Assembly (NCBI GenBank): GCA_964431655.1
Contig: CAYSKJ010000119.1
Coordinates: 1 to 10,455, forward strand
Reading direction: 5' to 3'
DNA length: 10,455 nt
From: CAYMEV01 sp964431655 [NCBI: uncultured bacterium]
GTDB taxonomy: Bacteria; CAYMEV01
The notes under the pieces were generated by a model. That model saw nothing but the letters and a program-made list of their open reading frames with translations, ran no database searches and had not been told where the DNA came from. Shown one piece after another: positions 1 through 6,286 of this stretch. The position numbers and the translations under genes were made by a program. Position 1 is the first letter of the stretch, and every line of letters starts with the position of its first letter.

Positions 1-2
1 AC

Positions 3-284
3 AATAAGATACTTGTTACCGTTTCCGACAATGGTATAGGCATACCGGAGGATGAAATTCCCAAGATCTTTGATAAATTTTATGAAATTCAGAAATCCAG
101 CTATCATAAATCCGGCACCTATGAGTTTCTGTCAGGCGGGGCAGGCCTTGGTCTTCCTATCGCCAGGGCTATTGTGGAGCTTCACTTCGGATATATAAAA
201 GTAGAGTCGGAAATTAACCGGGGAAGCAGATTCATGATCTACTTTCCAAGAATGGAGAATCTCGATATTGACAGAAATAAGTGA
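3..284 (+). CDS. Sensor histidine kinase, C-terminal ATPase fragment (5' truncated by window)
   Basis: The first 93 visible codons are the C-terminal half of a HATPase_c catalytic domain of a two-component sensor kinase, which binds ATP and phosphorylates its own histidine (the dimerisation/His domain lies upstream, outside the window). Visible boxes, numbered from the first full codon: G1 box DNGIGIP at 9-15, F box FDKFYE at 23-28, and G2 box GAGLGL at 46-51 followed by PIARAIVELH. A typical final strand ends in GSRFMIYFP. The piece between the F and G2 boxes (about 17 residues, with SSYHKSGTYEF) is a lid insertion of the sort common in large PAS/GAF hybrid kinases. A short charged tail follows to the TGA at 282-284, and folP starts inside this tail. 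Which signal it senses cannot be seen. Family assignment is firm; the partner response regulator is unknown. Confidence 0.88.
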   Translation, partial: NKILVTVSDNGIGIPEDEIPKIFDKFYEIQKSSYHKSGTYEFLSGGAGLGLPIARAIVELHFGYIKVESEINRGSRFMIYFPRMENLDIDRNK

Positions 285-1098
285 AATCTTAAATAATGAT
301 TCAAAGCCCGTTATAATGGGAATATTAAATGTGACCCCTGATTCCTTCTCCGACGGAGGAGAGTATTCTGACCCAGAAAAAGCCTTTGCAAGAGCTGTCA
401 GCATGCATGAGGATGGGGCAACCATAATTGATATCGGGGGTGAATCCACCCGTCCCGGAGCCCGGCCTGTTGAGCCGGATATGGAAATCAGCAGGATTAT
501 CCCGGTTATAAAGGCACTGAGAGCATACAGCAGGGATATGATCATTTCTGCAGATACCCGCAGGTCAGAAGTTGCAAGAGAAGCACTGAAGGCAGGTGCT
601 GATATGATTAATGACATATCGGGTTCTGAATACGATAAGAATATGATACCTTTAATAAGGGAAGCCATGCCCGGTTATGTAGTTATGCATTCTTCATCAG
701 AACCCAGCCGTATGCAGCTTAACCCTGTTGGAGAAATGGAAATAATGCCAGTTATTATCAATTTTTTCAGAGATAAATTGAGATATCTTGAAAAGTGTGG
801 TATCGTTAATAATGTTATTATAGATCCTGGTATCGGTTTTGGAAAAACTCCCAGGGCTAATCTAGTTATCCTAAAACACCTGAGCGTGCTTGAGATATTC
901 AAAAAACCGGTGCTGATAGGCCTGTCGAGAAAATCTTTTATTGGACATCTTGACAAGTCCGATGTAAAAGGAAGGATAGGGGGAAGCATTGCAGGAGCTG
1001 TTTTTTCTTTTATGAACGGAGCCGATATTATACGGTCCCATGATGTTTCAGAAACTGTCCAGGCCTTAAAAGTTATTAAAAATATTGAAAGGTGCTGA
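268..1098 (+). CDS. folP: Dihydropteroate synthase
   Basis: Condenses 6-hydroxymethyl-dihydropterin pyrophosphate with p-aminobenzoate to dihydropteroate in cytosolic folate synthesis; it is the sulfonamide target. All signatures of the TIM-barrel family are present over 276 residues (normal length): MGILNVTPDSFSDGG at 17-31, DIGGESTRPGA at 55-65, DTRRSEVA around 96-103, INDISG around 114-119, DPGIGFGK at 186-193, GLSRKSFIG at 218-226 and a closing RSHDV at 256-260 (usually RxHDV). The start is TTG at 268, giving the usual short leader before the first motif. A GGAG at 254-257 lies about 10 nt upstream. The alternative ATG at 316 would begin exactly at MGILNVTPDSF and cut the first strand, so I reject it. 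The start lies 17 bp inside the kinase tail, which suggests coupled translation. The cdaA start follows after 9 nt. Confidence 0.97.
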   Translation: MTEISEILNNDSKPVIMGILNVTPDSFSDGGEYSDPEKAFARAVSMHEDGATIIDIGGESTRPGARPVEPDMEISRIIPVIKALRAYSRDMIISADTRRSEVAREALKAGADMINDISGSEYDKNMIPLIREAMPGYVVMHSSSEPSRMQLNPVGEMEIMPVIINFFRDKLRYLEKCGIVNNVIIDPGIGFGKTPRANLVILKHLSVLEIFKKPVLIGLSRKSFIGHLDKSDVKGRIGGSIAGAVFSFMNGADIIRSHDVSETVQALKVIKNIERC

Positions 1099-1107
1099 AT
1101 TTTTGCT

Positions 1108-1857
1108 ATGGTGATGCCTTTCAGCCTGAATGATATATTTGACGTTTTCGTTGTTGCCTTCATAATCTATCGGTTACTCATTCTTATAAAGGATACAAGG
1201 ATAATACAGATGCTGTGGGGGGTGCCTGTATTCTTTATTCTTTTATGGATAGCCCGGATACTTAATCTTCAGACCCTTTACTTTATCCTTAATAATGTCA
1301 TAGGGTATCTGGTCCTTACCTTTGTTATACTTTTTCATCCGGAAATAAGGAAGGGGCTTTCATCCATAGGCCAGAACAGCATATTCAACCTGGTTAAATC
1401 CCATAATAATCAGGCTGATTACCTTGAAGAGCTCATACTGAGCCTGAATTTCCTCAAAAATAATAAAATTGGAGCCCTTATAGCCATAGAAAGGGAGATC
1501 AACCTGGAAAAATATGTCACTATGGGTACTGTTCTTAATGCTGAAATAAGCAAAGAGCTTATCCAGTCTGTTTTCTTTCCTAATTCACCCCTTCATGACG
1601 GCGCTGTAATCATTAAAGAAAACAATTTATTTGCTGCAGGATGCATACTTCCCATAACGAAACAGGAAAACCTTGACCAGCGTTTTGGGTCAAGACACAG
1701 GGCGGCTCTCGGCCTCAGTGAAGAGACCGATGCACTTGTAATCATCGTATCTGAAGAAAGCGGCAGAATTTCCATAGCAGACACAGGGATTCTTAAGGTT
1801 GACCTTTCAGCAAGGGAGATAGAGGATTATATAAAGAAAAGGTTCTCAGAAAAATAA
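1108..1857 (+). CDS. cdaA: Diadenylate cyclase CdaA (c-di-AMP synthase, membrane type)
   Basis: Converts two ATP to cyclic di-AMP, a second messenger for potassium/osmolyte balance and cell-wall homeostasis in many bacteria. Three hydrophobic segments at about 10-27, 33-50 and 57-77 form the N-terminal membrane anchor, followed by a cytosolic DAC domain. The catalytic signatures are intact: LHDGAVII at 162-169 (DGA at 164-166) and GSRHRAALGLSEETDA at 194-209 (RHR at 196-198), followed by a VSEESGRIS motif at 214-222. The length of 249 residues is close to the family norm. ATG 1108 is chosen as the first Met behind AAGGTG (1089-1094), though the spacing is long (13 nt); GTG 1111 or ATG 1114 are possible and change only two residues. 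The gene directly follows folP and touches cdaR through TAATG, the usual cdaA-cdaR pairing. Confidence 0.97.
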   Translation: MVMPFSLNDIFDVFVVAFIIYRLLILIKDTRIIQMLWGVPVFFILLWIARILNLQTLYFILNNVIGYLVLTFVILFHPEIRKGLSSIGQNSIFNLVKSHNNQADYLEELILSLNFLKNNKIGALIAIEREINLEKYVTMGTVLNAEISKELIQSVFFPNSPLHDGAVIIKENNLFAAGCILPITKQENLDQRFGSRHRAALGLSEETDALVIIVSEESGRISIADTGILKVDLSAREIEDYIKKRFSEK

Positions 1858-2840
1858 TGAAAATACCGAAGATTTTTACCCATAATCTGCCATTAAAAAT
1901 TATAAGCCTGGTTACAGCCCTTATTTTATGGGCAAGCTACGGCAGGATAAGCGGTGAAAAGACCATCACCCATATTGATGTAGCTCCCACCTTCAGCAAC
2001 CTGCCGTCAGGTTATGAAATAGTTACCCAGGATATCGGGAGTATAAGGCTCAGGATACAGGGAAGCACAAATACACTCAAAAGGATAACCAATGAAGATT
2101 TCAGTGTCAATATTGACTTAAGCAGTATAAATCAGCCGAGTGAGATGGATATTGTTGTCCTTCCCCTTTTGCAGTACCCCTCCAATCTGGAGATACTTGA
2201 GGTTAACCCTGTTTCCCTTGAGGTTTTTGTTGATAAGACCATCAGTGCTAATATACCGCTTTATGTTGACCCGGAAAACATATCAAATATACCCCCCGGC
2301 GTCAGGATATCGGATATTAAGATAATTCCCCCGGCCATAACCATTGAAGGCCCGCAATCCGAAATCAGCATGGTTGAATCCATCGGTATAAAGCCTCTTT
2401 CCCTGCCGAAATCCAGTCAGGTGGAATCTATAATGGTAAACGGCCAGCTGGATTTGCCCACAAGGAGCCCCATAAGATGGAAAAGCGAAACCAGGAGGGT
2501 CGGTATCCAAATCTTCTTTGAAGATATAATAGAAAAGCGGGAAATAAGGAGAATTCAGCTCAGAGTGTTGCCCCGGGGAATTGAATGCACCCTTTCCCAG
2601 TCTTTCATCGATGCCCTGGTGACAGGTCCCCTCAATTTACTGGAAAGAATGCAGACAGAGGATTATTTTGCCGTAATAGACCTTTCTGGTCTGGATTTTA
2701 AGAAAAATGAAAAAAGAGATGTCACACCAAGACTGCAGGAAGAGGATAAATTATCCGAAATATCCATAAATCCCAAACAGATAACTGTAACTTTTAATGA
2801 GAGCCTTCAGGAATACCAGTCAAGAATGCAGACTCCCTGA
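1857..2840 (+). CDS. cdaR: CdaA regulatory protein, YbbR-domain protein CdaR
   Basis: CdaR proteins are membrane-anchored, carry extracytoplasmic YbbR repeats and modulate the neighbouring diadenylate cyclase. Here residues 1-10 are short and basic, and residues 11-28 form a single hydrophobic anchor (LPLKIISLVTALILWASYG region), the classic N-terminus of the family. The remaining ~300 residues are beta-rich and fall into about three YbbR-like repeats, roughly 36-126, 127-218 and 225-314. Each begins with a strand resembling IPLYVD or IQLRV and ends near 'P..I.V.V/F' strands (for example NPVSLEVFVDK and NPKQITVTFNE). The start ATG overlaps the last base of the cdaA TAA. Firmicutes and many Proteobacteria place glmM next, but no glmM is present here; the gene is followed by the only sizeable gap in the window. 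The exact number of repeats is uncertain by eye. Confidence 0.92.
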   Translation: MKIPKIFTHNLPLKIISLVTALILWASYGRISGEKTITHIDVAPTFSNLPSGYEIVTQDIGSIRLRIQGSTNTLKRITNEDFSVNIDLSSINQPSEMDIVVLPLLQYPSNLEILEVNPVSLEVFVDKTISANIPLYVDPENISNIPPGVRISDIKIIPPAITIEGPQSEISMVESIGIKPLSLPKSSQVESIMVNGQLDLPTRSPIRWKSETRRVGIQIFFEDIIEKREIRRIQLRVLPRGIECTLSQSFIDALVTGPLNLLERMQTEDYFAVIDLSGLDFKKNEKRDVTPRLQEEDKLSEISINPKQITVTFNESLQEYQSRMQTP

Positions 2841-2863
2841 CCAGTCCATCTGCCGGTTTTTTT
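2828..2863 (+). terminator. Possible weak intrinsic terminator after cdaR
   Basis: GCAGA (2828-2832) can pair with TCTGC (2849-2853) around a 16-nt loop, and after CGG a run of seven T (2857-2863) follows. The stem is only 5 bp, the loop is long, and the first arm lies in the last codons of cdaR. Position is sensible, because it is the first gap after a tight gene run, but the structure is poor. It may terminate only part of the transcripts or none. Confidence 0.28.
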
Positions 2864-2864
2864 C

Positions 2865-2891
2865 TTGATTAAAAATGCCAAAAAATATAAC
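2865..2891 (+). promoter_or_regulatory. Weak sigma70-like promoter candidate for the downstream operon
   Basis: TTGATT at 2865-2870 and TATAAC at 2886-2891 resemble -35 and -10 boxes, each with four to five matches to consensus. The spacer is only 15 nt (17 is ideal), which lowers the score. It lies in the 268-bp gap, the only place where a new promoter for the HAD-dus-rlmB-trmJ-cyclase run would be expected. AT-rich sequence produces such matches by chance, so this is a pointer only. Confidence 0.28.
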
Positions 2892-2975
2892 ATCAGGCAT
2901 GCAGGAATGTTAATATGACTGTTTATTGCACGGGTTAGTAGCAGTAAGGATTCAGCATGTCAGCAGGAGGTCAGG

Positions 2976-3122
2976 ATGAGGAGAATAAGCAGCAATATCC
3001 TTCCCAGTCTTGTAATTTTATTTATATGGACCCTGGGCAGAAGATCTGACACTGCCTTAATCAGGATTACCAAGGTCGATGAATACTTTTGCATAAAGGA
3101 AAACCAAGATGACAGCTCCTGA
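2976..3122 (+). CDS. Small ORF, 48 codons, with strong Shine-Dalgarno, overlapping the HAD gene start
   Basis: An ATG at 2976 follows a perfect AGGAGGT at 2965-2971 (gap of 4 nt), the best ribosome-binding site in the window. The reading frame runs 48 codons to TGA at 3120-3122, so it overlaps the HAD gene start (ATG 3109) by 14 nt. The predicted peptide begins with two arginines, has a hydrophobic stretch at about 8-20 (ILPSLVILFIWTLG region), then a polar tail with charged residues and one Cys at position 39. This layout could be a small membrane or secreted peptide, or a leader ORF that feeds ribosomes into the HAD gene by coupling. I recognise no family. It could also be a chance frame behind a purine-rich stretch; the intact SD and the overlap are the only support. 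Confidence 0.4.
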   Translation: MRRISSNILPSLVILFIWTLGRRSDTALIRITKVDEYFCIKENQDDSS

Positions 3123-3858
3123 ATGGGTAGTCCTTGACCTTGGAAATGTAATAATAAACAATGATCCCCTGATGGCTTATGTTTATCACATGGCTTTTGA
3201 GAAGATCAGGGAAAAAGATAACATTATTACTTTTAAAGATATACTGGAACGAAGGTTAGAAATATACCGTAGCAATTTAACGGAAGGGATATTCTATAAG
3301 ATACTTCAAAATTACTTATCTCAGGATGAAATTGATGATTTCACCCGGGAGTATACAAAAAGGGCATACAGCGATCTTCATTTTTTTTATCCATTCATAA
3401 CCGGTGCAAAACACTTCATAGAAAAACTGTCAAAGGCATACAAACTTGGAATACTTGCAAACCAGCCTTCCATAATAAAAAATCACCTGATAAAACACAG
3501 GCTGTATCCGTATTTTGATTTTATCGGGATATCCGAGGAAATTGGACTGAGAAAGCCGGATATGAGGGCATTTGAATGGATAATTGACCGGGCAGGCACC
3601 CTGCCAGATAAAATATGTTATATAGGTGATACCCTACATAATGATATCATACCTGCAAACTCCGCCGGCCTCAGAACCATTCTGCTCAGGCAGAATGTAT
3701 ACTGCAAAGGATATAAACCAGAAGGAGACCTTGAGATGCTGTACCTTGAATACCAGGATAAAATCGATAATTATGCTATAGAAGAGGCAAAGAAGCTGGA
3801 TTTCTATCTGGCCATTACCCTCAGTTATGAACAGATACTTTATTATTTGAACCTGTAA
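3109..3858 (+). CDS. HAD-superfamily hydrolase (YihX-like phosphatase fold), substrate unknown
   Basis: Cytosolic HAD hydrolases use an aspartyl nucleophile to cleave phosphoesters and related bonds. Visible motifs over 249 residues: motif I VVLDLGNVI at 7-15 with nucleophile D10; motif II LGILANQ at 113-119; motif III Lys in GLRKP (K149); motif IV YIGDTLHND at 171-179 with D174 and D179. Residues 16-105 form a helical cap of the C1 type. The DLGNV form of motif I, with Gly instead of Asp two residues after the nucleophile, is shared with E. coli YihX. Motif II has Ala-Asn where a Ser/Thr-Asn is more common. Residues 195-249 are a C-terminal helical extension beyond the core. Start ATG 3109 has AAGGA at 3096-3100, 8 nt upstream. 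It is first of the tight run with dus, and its stop shares one base with the dus start. No physiological substrate can be named. Confidence 0.85.
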   Translation: MTAPEWVVLDLGNVIINNDPLMAYVYHMAFEKIREKDNIITFKDILERRLEIYRSNLTEGIFYKILQNYLSQDEIDDFTREYTKRAYSDLHFFYPFITGAKHFIEKLSKAYKLGILANQPSIIKNHLIKHRLYPYFDFIGISEEIGLRKPDMRAFEWIIDRAGTLPDKICYIGDTLHNDIIPANSAGLRTILLRQNVYCKGYKPEGDLEMLYLEYQDKIDNYAIEEAKKLDFYLAITLSYEQILYYLNL

Positions 3859-4850
3859 TGCTGAATAAGATAAACAACAGGTTTCTTGCCGCTCCCATGG
3901 CCGGGATAACTGATTCTCCCTTCAGGAAGATACTGAGGCTATTTTTTAATGGTCTGGTATTTACGGAGATGGTTTCAGTAATGGCGCTCAAATACAATTT
4001 TGAAAGGGAAATGAAGATACTCAAATTCGATGATATCGAAAGGCCACTGGGTATTCAGATTTTTGGCAAAAGCCCTGAGGAATTCTTTAATGCTGCCAGT
4101 ATTATTAGAAGGCTGAAACCTGATGTTCTTGATATTAATATGGGCTGTCCGGCAAGAAAAGTGGTATCATCGGGAAGCGGTTCCGCTCTTCTACGGGATC
4201 GGGTGCTGGCAAAGGAGATAATTTCCTCCAGCCTTGAAGGCTTTAAGGGTCCTGTCTCCCTGAAAATGAGAATCCTGGATTCCTCTGATATTGAGAAAAC
4301 CCTGGCTTTTATTGATTATGCAGTACCTGAAGGGATAAACTTTGTTACCCTGCATCTACGAACACCCGGTGATAAGTTCAGCAAGCCAGTAAACTATGAT
4401 ATCTGCAGGGATATTTTTCTCTGCAGGAAGCCCACGATTGTCATAAACGGAGGTATTGACAGCAGAGAAAAAGCGGACCTGCTTTTCGGGCTGGGGGCAG
4501 GATACCTGATGATAGGACATGCAATGCTGGGAAAACCTCAAGTATTTCAATATCTGGAAGGCCGTTATACCATACGGGCTGACGACCAGATACTCCGGAA
4601 GCTGATAGATTATATAGATGAAAAGGACCTTAACCAGGAGACCTTTAATACAGCTATGGTGCCATACCTTCATCTTCTGCTGATGCTGAAGGAAAAGCCA
4701 TTGACCGGTATCAGGGAGTTCAGAAAGCATTTCTGCTGGTATACAAAAGGTATTGCCAGGTCAAAGGAATATAGAAATGCTGTATTCAGGTCAACAGATC
4801 ATGAATATGTCAAAAATCTTGTAATGGAGCTTTGTAAAAATGTGGGATGA
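3858..4850 (+). CDS. dus: tRNA-dihydrouridine synthase, DusB-like
   Basis: FMN- and NADPH-dependent reduction of uridines to dihydrouridine in the tRNA D-loop or nearby. The TIM-barrel N-terminal domain shows APMAGITDSPFR at 12-23, TEMVS at 36-40, QIFGKSPEEF at 67-76, DINMGCPARKV at 92-102 with catalytic Cys97, GSGSALLRD at 106-114, FMN-contact SLKMR at 134-138, TLHLRT at 164-169 and INGGI at 196-200. The last barrel motif reads MIGHAMLGKP at 218-227, where the family normally has MIGRxxxGxP; His221 replaces an Arg that usually binds FMN phosphate. From about 235 on is the helical tRNA-binding domain. At 330 residues the length is normal. There is no clear SD; the TAATG junction with the HAD gene suggests re-initiation. 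It overlaps the next gene by 11 nt. Which tRNA position it modifies (DusB subfamily versus another) is inferred only from overall resemblance. Confidence 0.93.
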   Translation: MLNKINNRFLAAPMAGITDSPFRKILRLFFNGLVFTEMVSVMALKYNFEREMKILKFDDIERPLGIQIFGKSPEEFFNAASIIRRLKPDVLDINMGCPARKVVSSGSGSALLRDRVLAKEIISSSLEGFKGPVSLKMRILDSSDIEKTLAFIDYAVPEGINFVTLHLRTPGDKFSKPVNYDICRDIFLCRKPTIVINGGIDSREKADLLFGLGAGYLMIGHAMLGKPQVFQYLEGRYTIRADDQILRKLIDYIDEKDLNQETFNTAMVPYLHLLLMLKEKPLTGIREFRKHFCWYTKGIARSKEYRNAVFRSTDHEYVKNLVMELCKNVG

Positions 4851-5574
4851 TTTGATTGCAGGAAGAAATGCCGTAATGGAGCAGATTATGAATAACCCGG
4901 CAAAAATAGAGAGGGTTTTTCTGGTTGAAAATTGCAGGCATAAAAGGGAGATAACCGATTTATGCATTGAAAAGAAGATACCTTTTAAAATTATTGAAAC
5001 CTCAAAGATACCAGGGAGATTTGCCAGGTTCCGCAGCAAAAGCATATTTGCCATAATCTCAGTATCAGAAATACTGGGAATAGACCATATCATGGAGCAA
5101 TACCGGGATAATAATAAAACCATTATGGTCCTCTTCGACAGGGTAACAAATGTTGGCAATGCAGGAGCTGTGATCCGAAGCGGCATGGCATTCGGCATAA
5201 GGGATTTTATATTCGAGCAGAACCAGTGTGTTTCAATTACAGCTGTGCTGAGTACCAGCAGTTCAGGATACAGCAGTCTTGCCAGGCTTTACAGGATCAG
5301 TTCTCCCTCCAGCCTTGTCAATAAGCTTAAAAAGGAGGATGTATATATCGTGTCCCTTGATATGAGCGGTACGGATATAAGAAAATGGAGAATCCAACTG
5401 CCCATGCTCCTGATCATCGGCGGGGAAGAAAAAGGTATAAGAAGACCGCTGATGGATTCCAGCGATACTGTTCTTCGCATCCCTACCCAGGATACAGTTG
5501 ACAGCCTTAATGTCAGCAATGCCTCATCCATAGCCCTTTATGAAATATATAACAGGATAAATATCCATGAATAA
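4840..5574 (+). CDS. RlmB/TrmH-family RNA 2'-O-methyltransferase
   Basis: A SPOUT (trefoil-knot) methyltransferase that uses S-adenosylmethionine to methylate a ribose 2'-OH, most likely in 23S rRNA (RlmB type methylates G2251 in E. coli) although tRNA is possible. Residues 1-75 resemble the SpoU_sub_bind substrate domain (start DDLIAGRNAVME, then a FLVEN strand). The catalytic domain has motif 1 NVGNAGAVIRSGMAFG at 104-119 with Arg113, motif 2 IIGGEEKGIRRPLMD at 192-206, and motif 3 LRIPTQDTVDSLNVSNASS at 212-230 containing SLNVS. Length (244) matches RlmB. Motif 1 is somewhat atypical: VGN stands where PHN or PGN is usual. ATG 4840 lies 10 nt after GGAG (4826-4829), within the dus 3' end. 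It is followed by a second SPOUT gene, overlapping by 8 nt. Family is firm; the target nucleotide is inferred. Confidence 0.92.
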   Translation: MWDDLIAGRNAVMEQIMNNPAKIERVFLVENCRHKREITDLCIEKKIPFKIIETSKIPGRFARFRSKSIFAIISVSEILGIDHIMEQYRDNNKTIMVLFDRVTNVGNAGAVIRSGMAFGIRDFIFEQNQCVSITAVLSTSSSGYSSLARLYRISSPSSLVNKLKKEDVYIVSLDMSGTDIRKWRIQLPMLLIIGGEEKGIRRPLMDSSDTVLRIPTQDTVDSLNVSNASSIALYEIYNRINIHE

Positions 5575-6286
5575 AAACCTGCACATAGTACTTGTAAGGC
5601 CCCAGTATCCCGTTAATATAGGACTGATAACAAGAACAATGAAAAACTTTGACATGTTTAACCTGCGTATTGTAAATCCCCTGTGCAATATTTACAGCGA
5701 GATGTCCATACGCCTTTCCCATAAATCAAGGGAAATCCTTTCATCATGCCTGCTTTATAAAGACCTGGCATCAGCCCTGAGCGACATAAATATTGTGCTT
5801 TGTGCAACGGCGCGCAGGAGGAAACTGGCAAGACCCTTTATTATGCCCGAGGATGCTCCCGGGATTATATGCAGCGCAGCGGGTTCTAACAAGATAGCCG
5901 TATTATTCGGGAATGAAGAAACCGGTATGACAAACAGGGAGCTGAGCTTCTCCAATTACTGCATACGAATACCCTCCTCCCGGAACCATCCGGCACTGAA
6001 CCTTTCTCAATCGGTTTCAATTATTCTTTATGAGATATATAAAAAGAGATTAAATCCGGTGAAAAGTCATCCAAAACTTGCTGAAAACCGCGAACTGGAA
6101 GGCCTTTTTGAACACATGGAGAGTCTCTACAGCATGCTGGGCTATTTTAAGGAGAAAGACCCGACACGCATGATGAATATCATCAAAAATATATATAAAA
6201 AGGCTCTTCTGGAACCCAATGAAGTCCGCCTTCTAAGGGGGATACTGAGCCAGACGGACTGGTACTGCAGAAAGAAAAATGAATAG
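5567..6286 (+). CDS. trmJ: TrmJ-type tRNA (Cm32/Um32) 2'-O-methyltransferase
   Basis: A second SPOUT methyltransferase, of the group that methylates the ribose at position 32 of the tRNA anticodon loop. Residues 5-26 hold motif 1, with IVLVRPQYPVNIGLITRTMK aligning to E. coli TrmJ [20 protein letters not shown] (from memory), including the catalytic Arg at 23. Motif 2 is LFGNEETGMTNREL at 113-126; motif 3 is ALNLSQSVSIILYE at 143-156. The C-terminal ~70 residues (LEGLFEHMESLYSMLGYF and LLRGILS near 222-228) match the TrmJ C-terminal helices rather than a plain TrmL. At 239 residues the length is right. Motif 3 has Ala before LNL where SLNL is usual. AGGA at 5554-5557 precedes ATG 5567 by 9 nt; the start overlaps the previous stop by 8 nt. 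TrmJ versus another SpoU subgroup is well but not absolutely supported. Confidence 0.88.
   Translation: MNKNLHIVLVRPQYPVNIGLITRTMKNFDMFNLRIVNPLCNIYSEMSIRLSHKSREILSSCLLYKDLASALSDINIVLCATARRRKLARPFIMPEDAPGIICSAAGSNKIAVLFGNEETGMTNRELSFSNYCIRIPSSRNHPALNLSQSVSIILYEIYKKRLNPVKSHPKLAENRELEGLFEHMESLYSMLGYFKEKDPTRMMNIIKNIYKKALLEPNEVRLLRGILSQTDWYCRKKNE

Noticed and set aside
132-668. Minus-strand frame of 178 codons opposite the kinase end and folP
   Set aside because: It lies wholly opposite clear coding sequence, the peptide has low-complexity Ser/Ile-rich content and shows no motif; it is a shadow of the + strand codons.
675-1163. Minus-strand frame of 162 codons opposite folP and the cdaA start
   Set aside because: Antisense to two firmly assigned genes, no recognisable domain and no ribosome-binding site support.
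2841-3108. Remnant of acpS or glmM after cdaR
   Set aside because: I translated the gap in the + frames and saw no motif of either gene; only the 48-codon ORF and a 30-codon frame from ATG 2957 without a ribosome-binding site are present.
3109-3858. Phosphoglycolate phosphatase or haloacid dehalogenase as a specific name for the HAD protein
   Set aside because: The motifs only support the superfamily; motif I (DLGNV) and motif II (ANQ) do not match those specific enzymes well.
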